A DNA stretch of 64,000 nt from Apostichopus japonicus (Eukaryota > Echinodermata > Holothuroidea > Aspidochirotida > Stichopodidae), in NCBI RefSeq assembly GCF_037975245.1, contig NC_092569.1:7312501-7376500 (forward strand). The letters run 5' to 3'. Every line of letters begins with the position of its first letter. Within the stretch, counting starts at the first letter, position 1. The position numbers were made by a program, and so were the translations under genes. The notes beneath the pieces are model-generated. The model did not search any database, had not been told where the DNA came from, and saw only the letters and a list, made by a program, of their open reading frames with translations. Positions 48,301 to 58,367 of this stretch are shown piece by piece.

Positions 48301-51300
48301 AGGTGATGGCTTTCTTCCATCTGTTAATGAAGGAACTTGTGGAAAGAATGAATGAGAAACATTCGCAGATGATCTCTCAAGTCTCTGCTCTTTTCCAGTG
48401 AGCGAACTAAAATTCTTCATACTTTCACTCATCTGTTGATCACTGACTGCTAGGTTTTCTATTGCAAACATATGAGATGGTGATTTTCCATGTTGTCCTT
48501 GAGCAAGAAATCCATCCATAGATGCAGGCACTGGTGGCAATTTTCCATGATTTAAATTAGCTCTCGGAAGAGCAGAGTCAGGGGTGTGAGCTTCTACACC
48601 TGTAATAGATGGCTTTGAATCTTGTGCAATCTTAGCAGCAGCTACAAAGGTGTCTCTCTCTGCTTCCGTCATCCCTGCGAGAGCACTCTCTTCATCAAAT
48701 GCTGACTTTACCAATTGATCTCTAGCATATAACTTTGGTGATTGTGTGGTGTGTCTTTTCCCAGCTGTTGAAACACTAGTAGGTACAGCGCTATCAGAGG
48801 GTATCATTGATGAGACCGTGGTCATTGTAGGTGGCAGTCCTGCCCAATTACTTTGGGTGTGTTGATTTTGCATTCTTTGTTCTGTACTTCCAATATGGGA
48901 AGTAGACTGTTGCATTATATGGTGTTGAGGACTGCTTTGTGGAAAATTCACCTGTGGCATCTGGAATCTGTTAAAATTAGTAGGAATACCACCAGGCACA
49001 CCACGAGGAAATGGCACCTGAGGAAAAAAAGGTTGCTGAAAATGTTCACTTGACTTGGGCATTGAGTCAGGCCTTACTGACTCCCTTGACAACCCTTGCT
49101 GAGACAATGAAATCCTGGGAGTTCCTTGCAAGGAATGATGAAAAGATGGTGGCTGGTTTCTTGGTCCTTGGAACTGAGAGACAGCAATCATTAGATGGGG
49201 TAAACCTGTGCCAGGGTGGCGAGTTGGAGACGCACCAGTCATGGGTGGCACATTTGTAGCACTTGGCATTCTGTGTGAAGTGAGCCCTGGGCCAGTTCCT
49301 GTGCCTTTCATTTGGTCTCCTGAAGACAGGGGAAGCTGGTTTGATGGAAAATCACTCTGCAAAAGGTTCACTAAAAGGGGACTAGTCATTGAGACATCTG
49401 ATCGTCCTGTCTGTAAAACTTGTGTTTGATTGAAAGGAAATCTTGTGTGTTGGGTTTGAGGCACAGAAGTGATATTAGGATTAGGAATAACTTCTTTTAC
49501 AGCAGAGATCGGCACTTCATTAGGACTAATAGGAGTCATTGCGATGGGCAATGGCAAGCCAGGGGGCTTCTGAGGAAGGAGCCCTTCAGTTGCAGGAGGG
49601 GGTTTAGGATCTGGTGGCATCAACGGAGGAGGAAGTGGTATAGCAGGTATTTTTTCCTTCGGTCTTCGAGTGCGTTTCACTCGTTTCTTCTTAGGTTTTG
49701 ATGCTGGAGGTGCTTCCTGCCTAGGAATAGGTATGGTTGAGGGAGAAGGAATAGGTCCAATTGATGGTATTGATCCTGGCAAATTTGTTGGCAGGTTTGA
49801 TGGTCCAGAGAACATTTGCATTTGATTCAATGGTCCTATCCCTGAAGGTGGTCTTGTAGCCAAAAATCTTGAGGGCTTAGACCCACGGCTCCAAGGAAAG
49901 TTTCCTATAGGTGGAGTCTGTGGTGTAGGCAGGCTGGGCAAATTTTGCAAAACAGGAGTCTGATTAGGTGGCCTTTGGTTTCCTCCCATTGGCATAGCTA
50001 TTGAGTATACACTAGGAAAGGAACTTGCCAAATTTCCAGCTGTCGTAGAAGTTTTGTTGACATTTCCTAAGTGAGGCGATGGGATGCCTGTAGGAATATT
50101 CCCAATTGATAAAGACTGACTTATGGGGAAAGGTGACTTCATTCCACTTGATGCAACTGATATTTGTGGATGAGAGAAACCAGGAGATGATATGGGTGCT
50201 TGAGAAGGAAGAAAAGATCCACCTGACATAGGTCGCAAGGGTGGCTTTGGTGACTGTTGATGCTGACTGTAGTTGATTGCAGGTAATGTAAGTGGTGTTT
50301 GAAAAGGCTGAGAAGTTGCTATTTGCTTCTGTTCCACAGGCTCAGTATCATGGTGTGAAAGTGGTTCTACAGTAGCATTAGTGGACTGTGATGCTGATGG
50401 TAGGATGTTAGGTGGTGGAGCCATTTCCTGTTGTAACAGTTCCCTTATTGCATTAAGGTCTAACTGCTCTCCATTAGCAATCTGCACTGACAGTATGCCC
50501 AAATTTATCAGTGCATTATCACCAGATCTGGCTAGTTCTTGAAGTCTAACAGCAGCCTCTCTTGGGAGGTTAAAGGTCACTCGTACACTGTTCCAAGGCT
50601 CAACTGATTTCAGACAGCACGTACCCTCATCTGTACAATGAAAATAAATGTAAGTGTGTCAATTGGACAAGGATTGGTTAAATATGATGTTTACAAACAA
50701 GCTTAAATTAAATGATATTAGACTTCTTACGCTCAACACATTTCCAATTATACATGTTTTCAAACAGAAGAAAAATGCTTCATGTACCATTACACGCAGT
50801 TAATTCATATTGAGATTGGTCGTTGACAAAAAACACTTTTACAACTTGCTGCAAGTTCACCAAGGTTTTGTACTGTTTTTAGCAAATCTAGATACTGTAT
50901 TATAGTGTAAACTGTTTGCAACAATAGTCTTAATATTATTGTGTAGGCTAGTAAAGGTACTTATGAACTAAGGTTTGAATAGACCCTGAGTCAACCACCC
51001 AGAATGTTCAGTGTAGTGCATTTTATAGTCACCAATGACAAAGTTCTACTGTCCAATGGTGAGTGACAGAGTGCATTTCAGACCTGCTAACATGTTTGAT
51101 AACCACTTTGAAGTATTATGAACACCATTAAATACTAGTTTTTGGCCAAAGAGGTATCATCAACAAGAAGTAAGGCTGGAATAATCAGTTGATGTCATTA
51201 ACAAGTTCAATACTTAAGTACATTTGTTGTTATAAGACAATGACTTTATTTAGGTGTAGGGATGGTAATGTGACAATAAACCTTGTTGTCAATATACTGT

Positions 51301-51419
51301 ACTGTACCTGCTCCAGAGGTTGAAGAAACCTTTTGCAGTAGCCCAGAGATTTTTTCTTGAATATCAGGATCATCAGCCTTCCCTTTGCATGTGATGATAA
51401 CCTCAGTGAGTTTATCCAT
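41454..51419 (-). CDS. NCOA6: NCOA6 orthologue, nuclear receptor coactivator 6
   Basis: NCOA6 (ASC-2/AIB3/TRBP) is, from family knowledge, a nuclear coactivator that binds liganded nuclear receptors through LXXLL motifs and belongs to the ASCOM complex with KMT2C/D methyltransferases. The exons 51419-51308, 50630-44232 and 41509-41454 join in phase to 2188 residues. Residues 55-85 ([17 protein letters not shown]...LGILSVQI) follow [10 protein letters not shown], both hallmark N-terminal blocks. [14 protein letters not shown] at about residue 456 matches the vertebrate first LXXLL box. A second LXXLL (HLKALLNEI) is at about residue 1019. The rest is disordered and rich in Pro, Ser, Gln and Thr. 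The C-terminus [11 protein letters not shown] joined to KRRKPNQK resembles the vertebrate end. The start at 51419 is the first in-frame ATG, but upstream coding exons may exist. Confidence 0.93.
41941..44109. mobile_element. hAT-like element, composite, in NCOA6 intron
   Basis: The left end is CAAGCGCGTATCCAGG and the right end CCTGGATACGCACCTG, a 16-base inverted repeat with two mismatches; ATATG flanks both sides (41936-41940 and 44110-44114). Inside are a purine tract (41975-42055), a TA run, and two nested ends: CAGTGGCGCATCATAGGCGGG near 42640 and CATAGGCGTAGGAGCCC near 43254. The block GCCAACCAATGGTGGCGCTC near 44035 is shared with the element at 62185. No transposase is recognisable. 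Confidence 0.7.
42249..42348. repeat. (TA)n microsatellite
   Basis: About 100 bases of TATATA with a few AAATAT breaks. The Tyr-Ile open frames over it are artefacts. Confidence 0.97.
44232..50630 (-). CDS. NCOA6: NCOA6 giant exon (6399 bases)
   Basis: The acceptor on the - strand is TTGTACAG before 50630; the donor is AGAG|GTAAGC at 44232/44231. The exon begins mid-codon and reads [19 protein letters not shown], joining the DKLTEV exon through an Asp codon. It contains a basic tract [16 protein letters not shown] at about residues 349-364, LXXLL at 49377-49360 and 47688-47674, and a second basic patch [15 protein letters not shown]. Acidic and Ser/Thr-rich sequence fills the C-terminal half. 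There is no stop over more than 6 kb, which by itself proves coding. Confidence 0.97.
47674..47688 (-). other. NCOA6: NCOA6 candidate LXXLL motif 2 (LKALL)
   Basis: [12 protein letters not shown] forms an LXXLL helix candidate. Vertebrate NCOA6 has a second, more selective LXXLL (LSQLL) further towards the C-terminus. Equivalence by order is plausible, but the flanks do not match. Confidence 0.5.
49360..49377 (-). other. NCOA6: NCOA6 LXXLL receptor-binding motif 1 (LLVNLL)
   Basis: The flanking residues [12 protein letters not shown] equal the vertebrate NCOA6 box known to contact many nuclear receptors. This is the single best conserved patch in the long disordered region. Confidence 0.9.
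50631..51307 (-). other. NCOA6 intron 1 of the coding part
   Basis: A 677-base intron from CAG|GTACAGT to TTGTACAG. No repeats recognised. Confidence 0.8.
51308..51419 (-). CDS. NCOA6: NCOA6 N-terminal exon
   Basis: It encodes [20 protein letters not shown] and [17 protein letters not shown], which aligns with the vertebrate STVFVAFKGNIDDKDFKWKL region. The donor is GCAG|GTACAG. Upstream, TTTTATTTTTGGAG at 51432 could be an acceptor; if it is used, the four preceding in-frame codons (TKLK) would also be coding and an upstream exon is needed, as vertebrate proteins have about 45 more residues here. Confidence 0.8.
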
Positions 51420-51431
51420 TTTTAGTTTCGT

Positions 51432-52730
51432 CTCCAAAAATAAAACAAGAAAGAAAAGATTGAAAGCATAGAAGAGGCAGTTTTGGTGTACATAGCAAGC
51501 ACAAATGAGTATAACTAACATACATGTTTTGTTACAAAAAAGTAATCCCAAAAGAGGATACCCATGCACTGAAAAATCTTTGTTTTTGCATTGTGGCAAC
51601 TTCATTCTTTTGTGAAATTTCTTGCTCACAAATTTGTTTTAGGTTTCATATTAATAGCACTAGACAAATTTGATACTTAACATTTCTTTGGATTAGCCTT
51701 TTCAATTTGTTTGGCATGCATGCCTTGAGCTATGTACTAGACTAAAGAGAACATCATCAGAGTTAGGATGCAGCAATGCCAGAGATGCCTGGATTATCCA
51801 ATGCTTGCAACATTTTCGTCTGACATAATCTTTTAATCTTGCTGTGAGTAGAATTACATTTTCAAAAGTCATAAATGACAGGATTACTAGACTCTTCCAT
51901 CAATTGCTGATATTAATTTTACCCTTACGTGGTGAACAGATCCTTATGTTTTTTGGAAGAGAGATGTGATAACCACATGTTCATTAGAACTAACTGGGGT
52001 CGAAGAGAGATGGTGTAAACCAAATATTTGTTGAGACCAACAGAAGAGAGATGTGGTAAACCAACTGTTTATTGGGACTAACAGTGGTTGAAGAGAGATG
52101 GGATAATCACATGGTTGTTGGGACTAACAGGGGTTCATCTGGGAAGAAACGTGTCCTAAAATTTTGAATTATTAATTTGTGTCGGAAATGTTGCAAAGTG
52201 TCACAAAATTTCCCAATATTTGTGCCATGCAAACCTCAACTGGGCAGGGCAATCACTTTTTCTTTTAAGTACTGTACTGTATTTGCTGCATAGAGAGTTC
52301 AAAGGTTTTTTTTTACTGCATGATCAAATTAAACAATAATACTTATAATAATAAACTAATTGTGCAACCTTTTTATAGCCCAACACACAATTAAGTCTTG
52401 TTGCATAGAGAAAAGAGTACAGAGTAACAGAAATAACCAGAAAGCCAGCAGGCTTAGGCGTTCTTTGCCTTAGTTTATATATATAGATTCACCTAATTGA
52501 TAGAGCAACTGAGGAAAATGTGTCCTAAAGTCAAGTACATGAAAACATCTGAAAAGAGTTCCAGATAACAATGCAAAGGATCTGTCCTACCTTTCTGGAA
52601 GTCGATGACAGATAACAGTCATTAGTGGAAGTGGAAAACTTTCTCAGCCACTTAAAAGAACAAAGGTTTAATCATGTGTCAGTAAATGACATAGAACAGC
52701 CATTCATAAAAGGTTTGAGTTTGAGATCTT
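51432..52730 (-). other. Upstream NCOA6 intron or 5' flank, with degenerate tandem repeat
   Basis: At about 51957-52140 a 40-50-base unit containing GAGAGATG, 'taaacca' and 'gggactaacag' recurs four times. No coding exon could be supported. A CAGAAAG|GTAGGA donor-like site on the - strand near 52591 might end an untranslated exon. Confidence 0.45.
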
Positions 52731-52734
52731 ACTA

Positions 52735-53270
52735 GGTTTACAGTCTTTGACCTTTGTTGACCTTCAACCTTCACAGAAAACATTTATGGTGCATCCACAA
52801 ACTAAATACTTCATCCATCTTACAATTTTTGAGTTCTGTTGAATGCAAAAGACCATTGTCCTCAGAAAACAAAAGGGTTCTGCTACTTAAAAGGTGCATT
52901 CATGTACTACAGTACTGTATATGGAGTTCATCCAACCTCCACATTGTGAGACAACATGTTTGCAAGGTTTTATGAGATTCTTCTACTCAATATGGTGCAT
53001 CAACATACCAGATATAAAGTTCATCCACTTTAAGGACCTTGAGAGATGACTTTTGCAAGGTTTTCAGACTTTGACTTCTTGACCTCTTATCTTTGAAGTC
53101 AGCAGGAAACAAAAGGGTTCTTCTACTCTATAAGGTGCATCCACATAACATTTCTGAATTTTGCCCACCATAACATTTTTGAGTTAACATGTTTACATGC
53201 CAAATCATCACACATGCCATCACCATTGCATACCTATAGATTCTCTTTGCTTGTGGCAAGGAATAAAAAT
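52735..53270 (-). repeat. Reversed type-A dispersed repeat
   Basis: Modules with 'gttcatccaac', 'tactcaatatggtgcatcaacatacc' and 'ctttgacc' recur three times. The end at about 53210-53265 is CACACATGCCATCACCATTG...GATTCTC...GGCAAGGAAT, the terminal hairpin shared with other copies. Confidence 0.7.
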
Positions 53271-53454
53271 GGCATACATGTATGAACTAATGAAAATGTC
53301 ACCAGGATGGCTAGATGGTACACATATAAGGGCAGGTCCAAGCTATTTGCACTGTGACGTACGGGACATTTCAGAGAATTAAATATGTTTAAAAATTATA
53401 AAAAATCTATTTTCCAAAAACTTTTTCAGGTTTTCATATTTGTTATTGCTGCTA

Positions 53455-53880
53455 CTGTAGGTTGCAGGCTTAAGTTGATTTTCACTAAAATAGCTTGTAA
53501 ACACAGTAACTGAGCAACAACAAATACAAGTCATACTTGGTACATAGATGCACCTTAGTGAGCAGAAAAGCCATATTGATTTTGATGCTCATCTCAAGAA
53601 TATTAATGAGGTCACAGGGTCAAATGTAAACATTTTCAGAATTGAATCATACTTTGTTTGAAGGTGTTGGTAGATAACGGGTACATCATAATGTATGTTC
53701 AATTTTGATATTATGCACATTTATTAGGGAGCAGGGTTTGAGTTTTTTTCTTCTAAAAATAGCTTGTTAACATGGTAAGTTAACATATTTAGTAGGTACT
53801 GTAGGTCCACAGTCAGTGAAAAAACCTTCCTGATCAATTTAATCAACAGTGATGAAAGCTTGGGATTATGATCTCAATTG
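53455..53880 (+). repeat. Type-B dispersed repeat
   Basis: It contains 'ttaagttgattttcactaaaatagcttgtaaacac', 'attaatgaggtcacagggtcaaatgtaaac' and 'gaaggtgttggtagataacgggtac', closely matching 20095-20420. Confidence 0.75.
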
Positions 53881-54429
53881 GCAAGGATTCACAATAAGCT
53901 TACTGGCTTTTGGTTTAAATATCAACAATACATACTTGTCCCTTGCAATTGATGTGTTGTACAGTAAGCTGCTGTCAGTACCTGAACTAACTAGGCTAAT
54001 ATAATAACACAGTTTAGTAATCTGAGGAGGTGTTGTACAAGAAAAGTATGTATTTCCATCATGACCCTGGAACCGATGCCTTGCAAATGAGGCAGTGAAG
54101 TAAACCAAAATATTTGTTTGGTTACCAATGACAGATTTACCAATTTAAAACTCATGTTAAAGTAACTGGAACTTGGTGAGAAACATGCCAAACTTTTTAT
54201 TCACCTATAGAAGTACTCAAACTTAAATCAGAATCAGTGATGTTTCATGACACAAAAAAATAAGAAATTAATAAAAATGTACACACAGACAAACACAAAA
54301 TCGCTTGTAACTCAAACATGGACAAAGATATTCTACTTTCGGCAGTCTATTGGTCTATATCACAACATTGTTGGGGACTTGCTATGCTGGATAGAATATT
54401 TTCTTTGGCCTCTTAAGTTTGTATGAAAA

Positions 54430-56510
54430 TGGCTACTGTACAGTAATAAATATGCATAATACCAACTTGAATATATATTACCATGTACCCACTATCAGTG
54501 ATGTTATTAAAGAAAAAAAGTTTGCGTCTCAAGGACGCAAGCCCCCCAAAAAGTGTGCGTCCCATAAAAAAAAGCTTGCGTCCCGATCAAACACCCATTG
54601 CATTTATTGTATGACCTCCTTTACAATTGTAGTTGCAAGATGTGATTGTATCACTGCCTGTACTTAGTGAATATTATACACAATATATAGGGCAGATGGC
54701 TCAGTGCCTTAGCTTGGCCGTTTGACAGGGCGGCTCGGCTCAGCCCGCCCCTCTTTTCGCCCACCCTGCCGTTTCAACCAATTTTCACCCCCAGCCCCCT
54801 TCTTTCATGTGCCCTTGTACTTCCCTACTCGCCAACTCCATAGTAGCTCTGCATTTTGACCTTGCAGCGATTCCAACAACCAACTCTTCAAAAATCCCAG
54901 TACCTACAGTGTGAATATCTCTCGCTAAATTCCACACAGTTCACTGTACTACTGCATGTACAGTACATCTAGGCAGGCCTGTTGAGCTTCATTTTCAACA
55001 AGCTTGCACAAATACTCAAAAATTACAGTAGGCCTATGTGAATAGCTTTCACGCAATGTCGATTAAAAAAAAACCAAACTTCAATGTTCTAAAGTACAGT
55101 AGTTTACACACTAATGTTGCACCAAAATAAAATTTACTAAAGCACATGGTCAATTGGACCGCAAAAAAATTTGCAACAGTTACTACTGATGGTAAGAATG
55201 CACACTTAACATAAGCAACTCTTAATGCAGAGAGCAGAAACATACTGTGAGATGAAATATCCTGTTCAGGGTCAGAGATGTCAGCTTCCCACAAAATTCA
55301 TAGATTGTCTCAACTCATTGACATTTTCTGATCAAAACAATGATTCAAATATTACGTGATAGTTTCAGAAACAATTCAATTGCATTTTCATACCCACCAG
55401 TGATTGTTGTCAAAAGGTACACGTATATACTGTATACAACAAGACCTACCGTTATGATATTTGAGTAATTGTCATTGAGCACTACAGATACTGTACAAGA
55501 ATGTTTCCAGACAATGAATAGGGAATATTAGCCAATCAAATCACAGGAGTTTTGGAAAGCATTGTCTATTTTTAGCATGAAAATCTCCGTAATGGAGTGT
55601 TGTTAACCCTTGTGGAAGTTGTGGTTGATTGTTATGATATATTTATTTTCAAACAAATTCAATGATCTGTAGGAGTGGGAGAACTTTTTGGTTTTTCTAA
55701 GAAAAATTTGTGGTTTTTTGAAAAGAAATAATGAAAGATGTTCATTCAAATATGTTTTGTTTTTAATGTTTTCCATTGACCTAGTTGTAAGTGTTTACTT
55801 GGGGTTTGTTGGTCAAAAAAAATTGAGTTTGCGTCCGCCAGACGCAAGCAATTTGAAGATTTTGCGTCCCTGGCCAAAACATTGTGTCCCGGACGCAGAA
55901 TCCTGCTTTCCTAACAATGCTGACCATCTACCAACACATTAATACCAAGTATAAATAAAATCTGACTTTTGGTTGCACAGTTATTAGCATTTGGAGATTT
56001 TTACGTTTCACCCCGAGATCTCATTATGACTTATGAGATGAGCACCAAAATGATAGGTTTCATCTACTCACCATCGCGCATATATGCACTAAGTATGACT
56101 TCAATCCAACTTGTCGTAGTTCGAAAATCGAAAATCAACTTAAGCCAAGCCCCCTAATACATACTGTATGCAATAAAAACTTGAACATATATCACCATGT
56201 ACCCGCTATCTACCAACATATTAACACCAAATATATATAAATTCTAACTTTTGGTTGCGGAGTTATTAGCATTTGAAGATGTTTACATTTGACCCCGTGA
56301 CCTCCTTAATATTCATGAGATGAGTACCAAAGTTTGTAGGGTTCTTCTTAGCACTATGGGGCATCTATGTACCAAGTATGATTTCAATCCAACTAGCGAA
56401 TGTTGAGTTATCGTATTTACGAGCCAAGGGTGTCACATACACACACACACACTCGCACACACGCAATCACCATCACATAGATTCCTTGATCCTTTGGGCA
56501 AGGAATCAAA
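54430..56510 (-). repeat. Reversed type-B dispersed repeat, split by a DNA element
   Basis: The reversed phrase 'catgtacccactatc' stops at 54496 and resumes as 'atctaccaacacattaatacc' at 55926, exactly continuous apart from the insertion. Further modules run to the terminal hairpin AATCACCATCACATAGATTCCTTG...GGCAAGGAATC at 56464-56510. Confidence 0.75.
54497..55925. mobile_element. DNA element with GCGTCC-type subterminal repeats
   Basis: The insertion lies between two ATC trinucleotides (54494-54496 and 55926-55928) inside a type-B repeat, so the target duplication is 3 bases by inspection. The left part carries TTTGCGTCTCAAGGACGCAAG, GTGCGTCCC and CTTGCGTCCC; the right part carries the mirror set (GCGTCCGCCAGACGCAAG, TTTGCGTCCC). 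No transposase frame is recognisable, so it is non-autonomous. The superfamily is unclear. Confidence 0.65.
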
Positions 56511-56849
56511 AATGCCTCTGGAACTAAAATGGGTTATCATAAAAATACTGTTAAGCATTAATCTCATTAATATTACCTAGTTCAACTTCAACTCATGGAC
56601 TACCCATTGCTGTATAGGTTACTTGTGTTTGACAACAAAAAATCAACTCAACCATCACGTTGGATGGGTTGTGCTGCAAATGTTCAGTTATAACTTATGA
56701 GGGTCCACCAGACTATAATAACCAGAATGCAAAAATGCATTGTGATTTTGATTATGTTACATGGACAGTTTCTTCTTGAATCTGACGTAATGTACAGTGA
56801 TATGTACAACATACTTGATTTTAGTAATAAAGTGAAAAGCAGTGTGATG

Positions 56850-57040
56850 TGACAAACGATAAATTAACAGACACATGCTGTCCTAAAATGACCTTTGACC
56901 TCAACAACAGGCTTCTCAAAATTACATTTGATACATCAACATACTAACTTTGACATCTCTCCTTGTTGAAACTATGAGATCTGCCAATGCTTTCCTTCTT
57001 GAGATATCGTGTGTACAAGGTTTTCACAATTTGACACCTG
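56850..57040 (-). repeat. Reversed type-A repeat fragment
   Basis: Perfect TGACCTTTGACCT lies at 56889-56901, followed by 'gagatatcgtgtgtacaaggttttcacaatttgac'. Confidence 0.7.
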
Positions 57041-57220
57041 GTGATCCAAAATGATCTGTCATTTACACTTTAACCTTCTTTCAAGTTCGCCAAGGTACAG
57101 TACAGTGCTTTTATCATACTGTGAATTGTCTGCAACAACCCTCTTGCTAAAATTTGGCTAGTCCACAAGTAACTCGAGCGTAGTGCATTCCCAATGTGCC
57201 AAAACTACATTCTACTCACC

Positions 57221-57368
57221 AGTATTGTTACTAGGATCTAAATAGTTGAGTCTGCGGGACACATCTTAAAATGATTGCGCATGCTCAGAAAAACTTGGAA
57301 GCCTGCAGCCATCCATCAAAACAAGCACTTTAAAATACCTGCACAAGAAAACACAATACTTAGGTATT
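57221..57368. promoter_or_regulatory. Candidate bidirectional promoter with NRF1-like site
   Basis: TGCGCATGC at 57276-57284 matches the core of an NRF1 site. On the - strand a donor ACTG|GTGAGT (57220/57219) could close an untranslated first exon of NCOA6. On + an ATG with a GTAAGT donor follows at 57369. The stretch is free of the dispersed repeats on either side. All of this is inference from motifs. Confidence 0.3.
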
Positions 57369-57438
57369 ATGGCTTGTGCGCAACGGAAGCCTATAGTGAT
57401 AGGTCTACACAACTTTTCCTTTTCCTCAACCACTTTAG
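57369..57438 (+). CDS. Candidate first coding exon of an unknown + strand gene
   Basis: ATG opens a frame MACAQRKPIVIGLHNFSFSS and TTL that ends in a strong donor TTTAG|GTAAGTT. I do not recognise the peptide. No continuing exon could be found in the remaining 6.5 kb, so it may be spliced beyond the window or be chance. Confidence 0.25.
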
Positions 57439-57601
57439 GTAAGTTGGCACAACCCCTGCCAGATCCGACCCCTTTCCCATTACAGTACTATGTAAATAAC
57501 ATTTTAAGAAATGTTGATTTAGCAACTTATGCTTCAATGGCTACTTTTGAAGATGTATGAACATTGAACAAAAAAATACAAAAAGAGATTCGGAACAATT
57601 A

Positions 57602-58359
57602 GCGTTGTGCGGGATCCCGGTAGCCAAGTGAATCCAGGTATCCCGATCCCGGTATTGACTAGTTCCGATCACAGTGCAATGTGTAACTACTACCGGTATT
57701 GGGAAAACAACCGGTTATTACATTCGTTTCGGTATCATTCCCGGGAATCCCAGACATAATAAAAATATCTACGTGTTACTGTTTGAAATAATGAAAAGAA
57801 TACACGTTTATTTCTGGTTTCTGTGTTATTAGTTTGAATAATATCTGATCAATTTACGTACTGGCTTAGACCTATATATTATATAACAAATCAACTTTTC
57901 ACGTAGTAATTTGGACTAAATATCGAACGTTACTTGGGCTGTTACAGGACCTCAAAGTTATTTTATTCTTCCTTCAAACGATGATTGTGAAGGTTCCCAT
58001 GTACAAAATCTCACCCTTATGCATTTCACCTCATTTTGTTATATAATAAATATATATAATGATTTAATAAATTTTGAGCCAAAACCGCAGGGAGTATATC
58101 CAGTTTAAATCCATTATCGCACGGGACTGTATATTATTATAGCCTAGGGCACGGTACTGGTACACACTGCAGTTTGGTACTTGAGATTTGATGCTGTAAT
58201 GAAATGGATTCGTTTAATATTCCACGATGTCATTTATAGTTATCTTTTGCTACTTTTTTCATTTTTAAGAACTTTTGTACGAAAGATTGATATTGTATGT
58301 ATGGAAAGTATATTTTCTGGAGTAAACAACAGCCGGTTATTGATAAAAATAAATCTGTA
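57602..58359. other. GC-patch fragment and flank
   Basis: 57604-57755 carries repeated GGGATCCCGG, ATCCCGG and CCGGTA motifs like the subterminal repeats of a hAT-type element, and 'cgcacgggactg' near 58120 may be its other end. I could not prove ends or a target duplication. Confidence 0.35.
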
Positions 58360-58367
58360 CTATTCTT

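Noticed and set aside
240-57040. CRISPR-like interpretation of the regularly repeated phrases
   Set aside because: Repeats are long, diverged and modular without constant-length unique spacers, and the genome is clearly animal.
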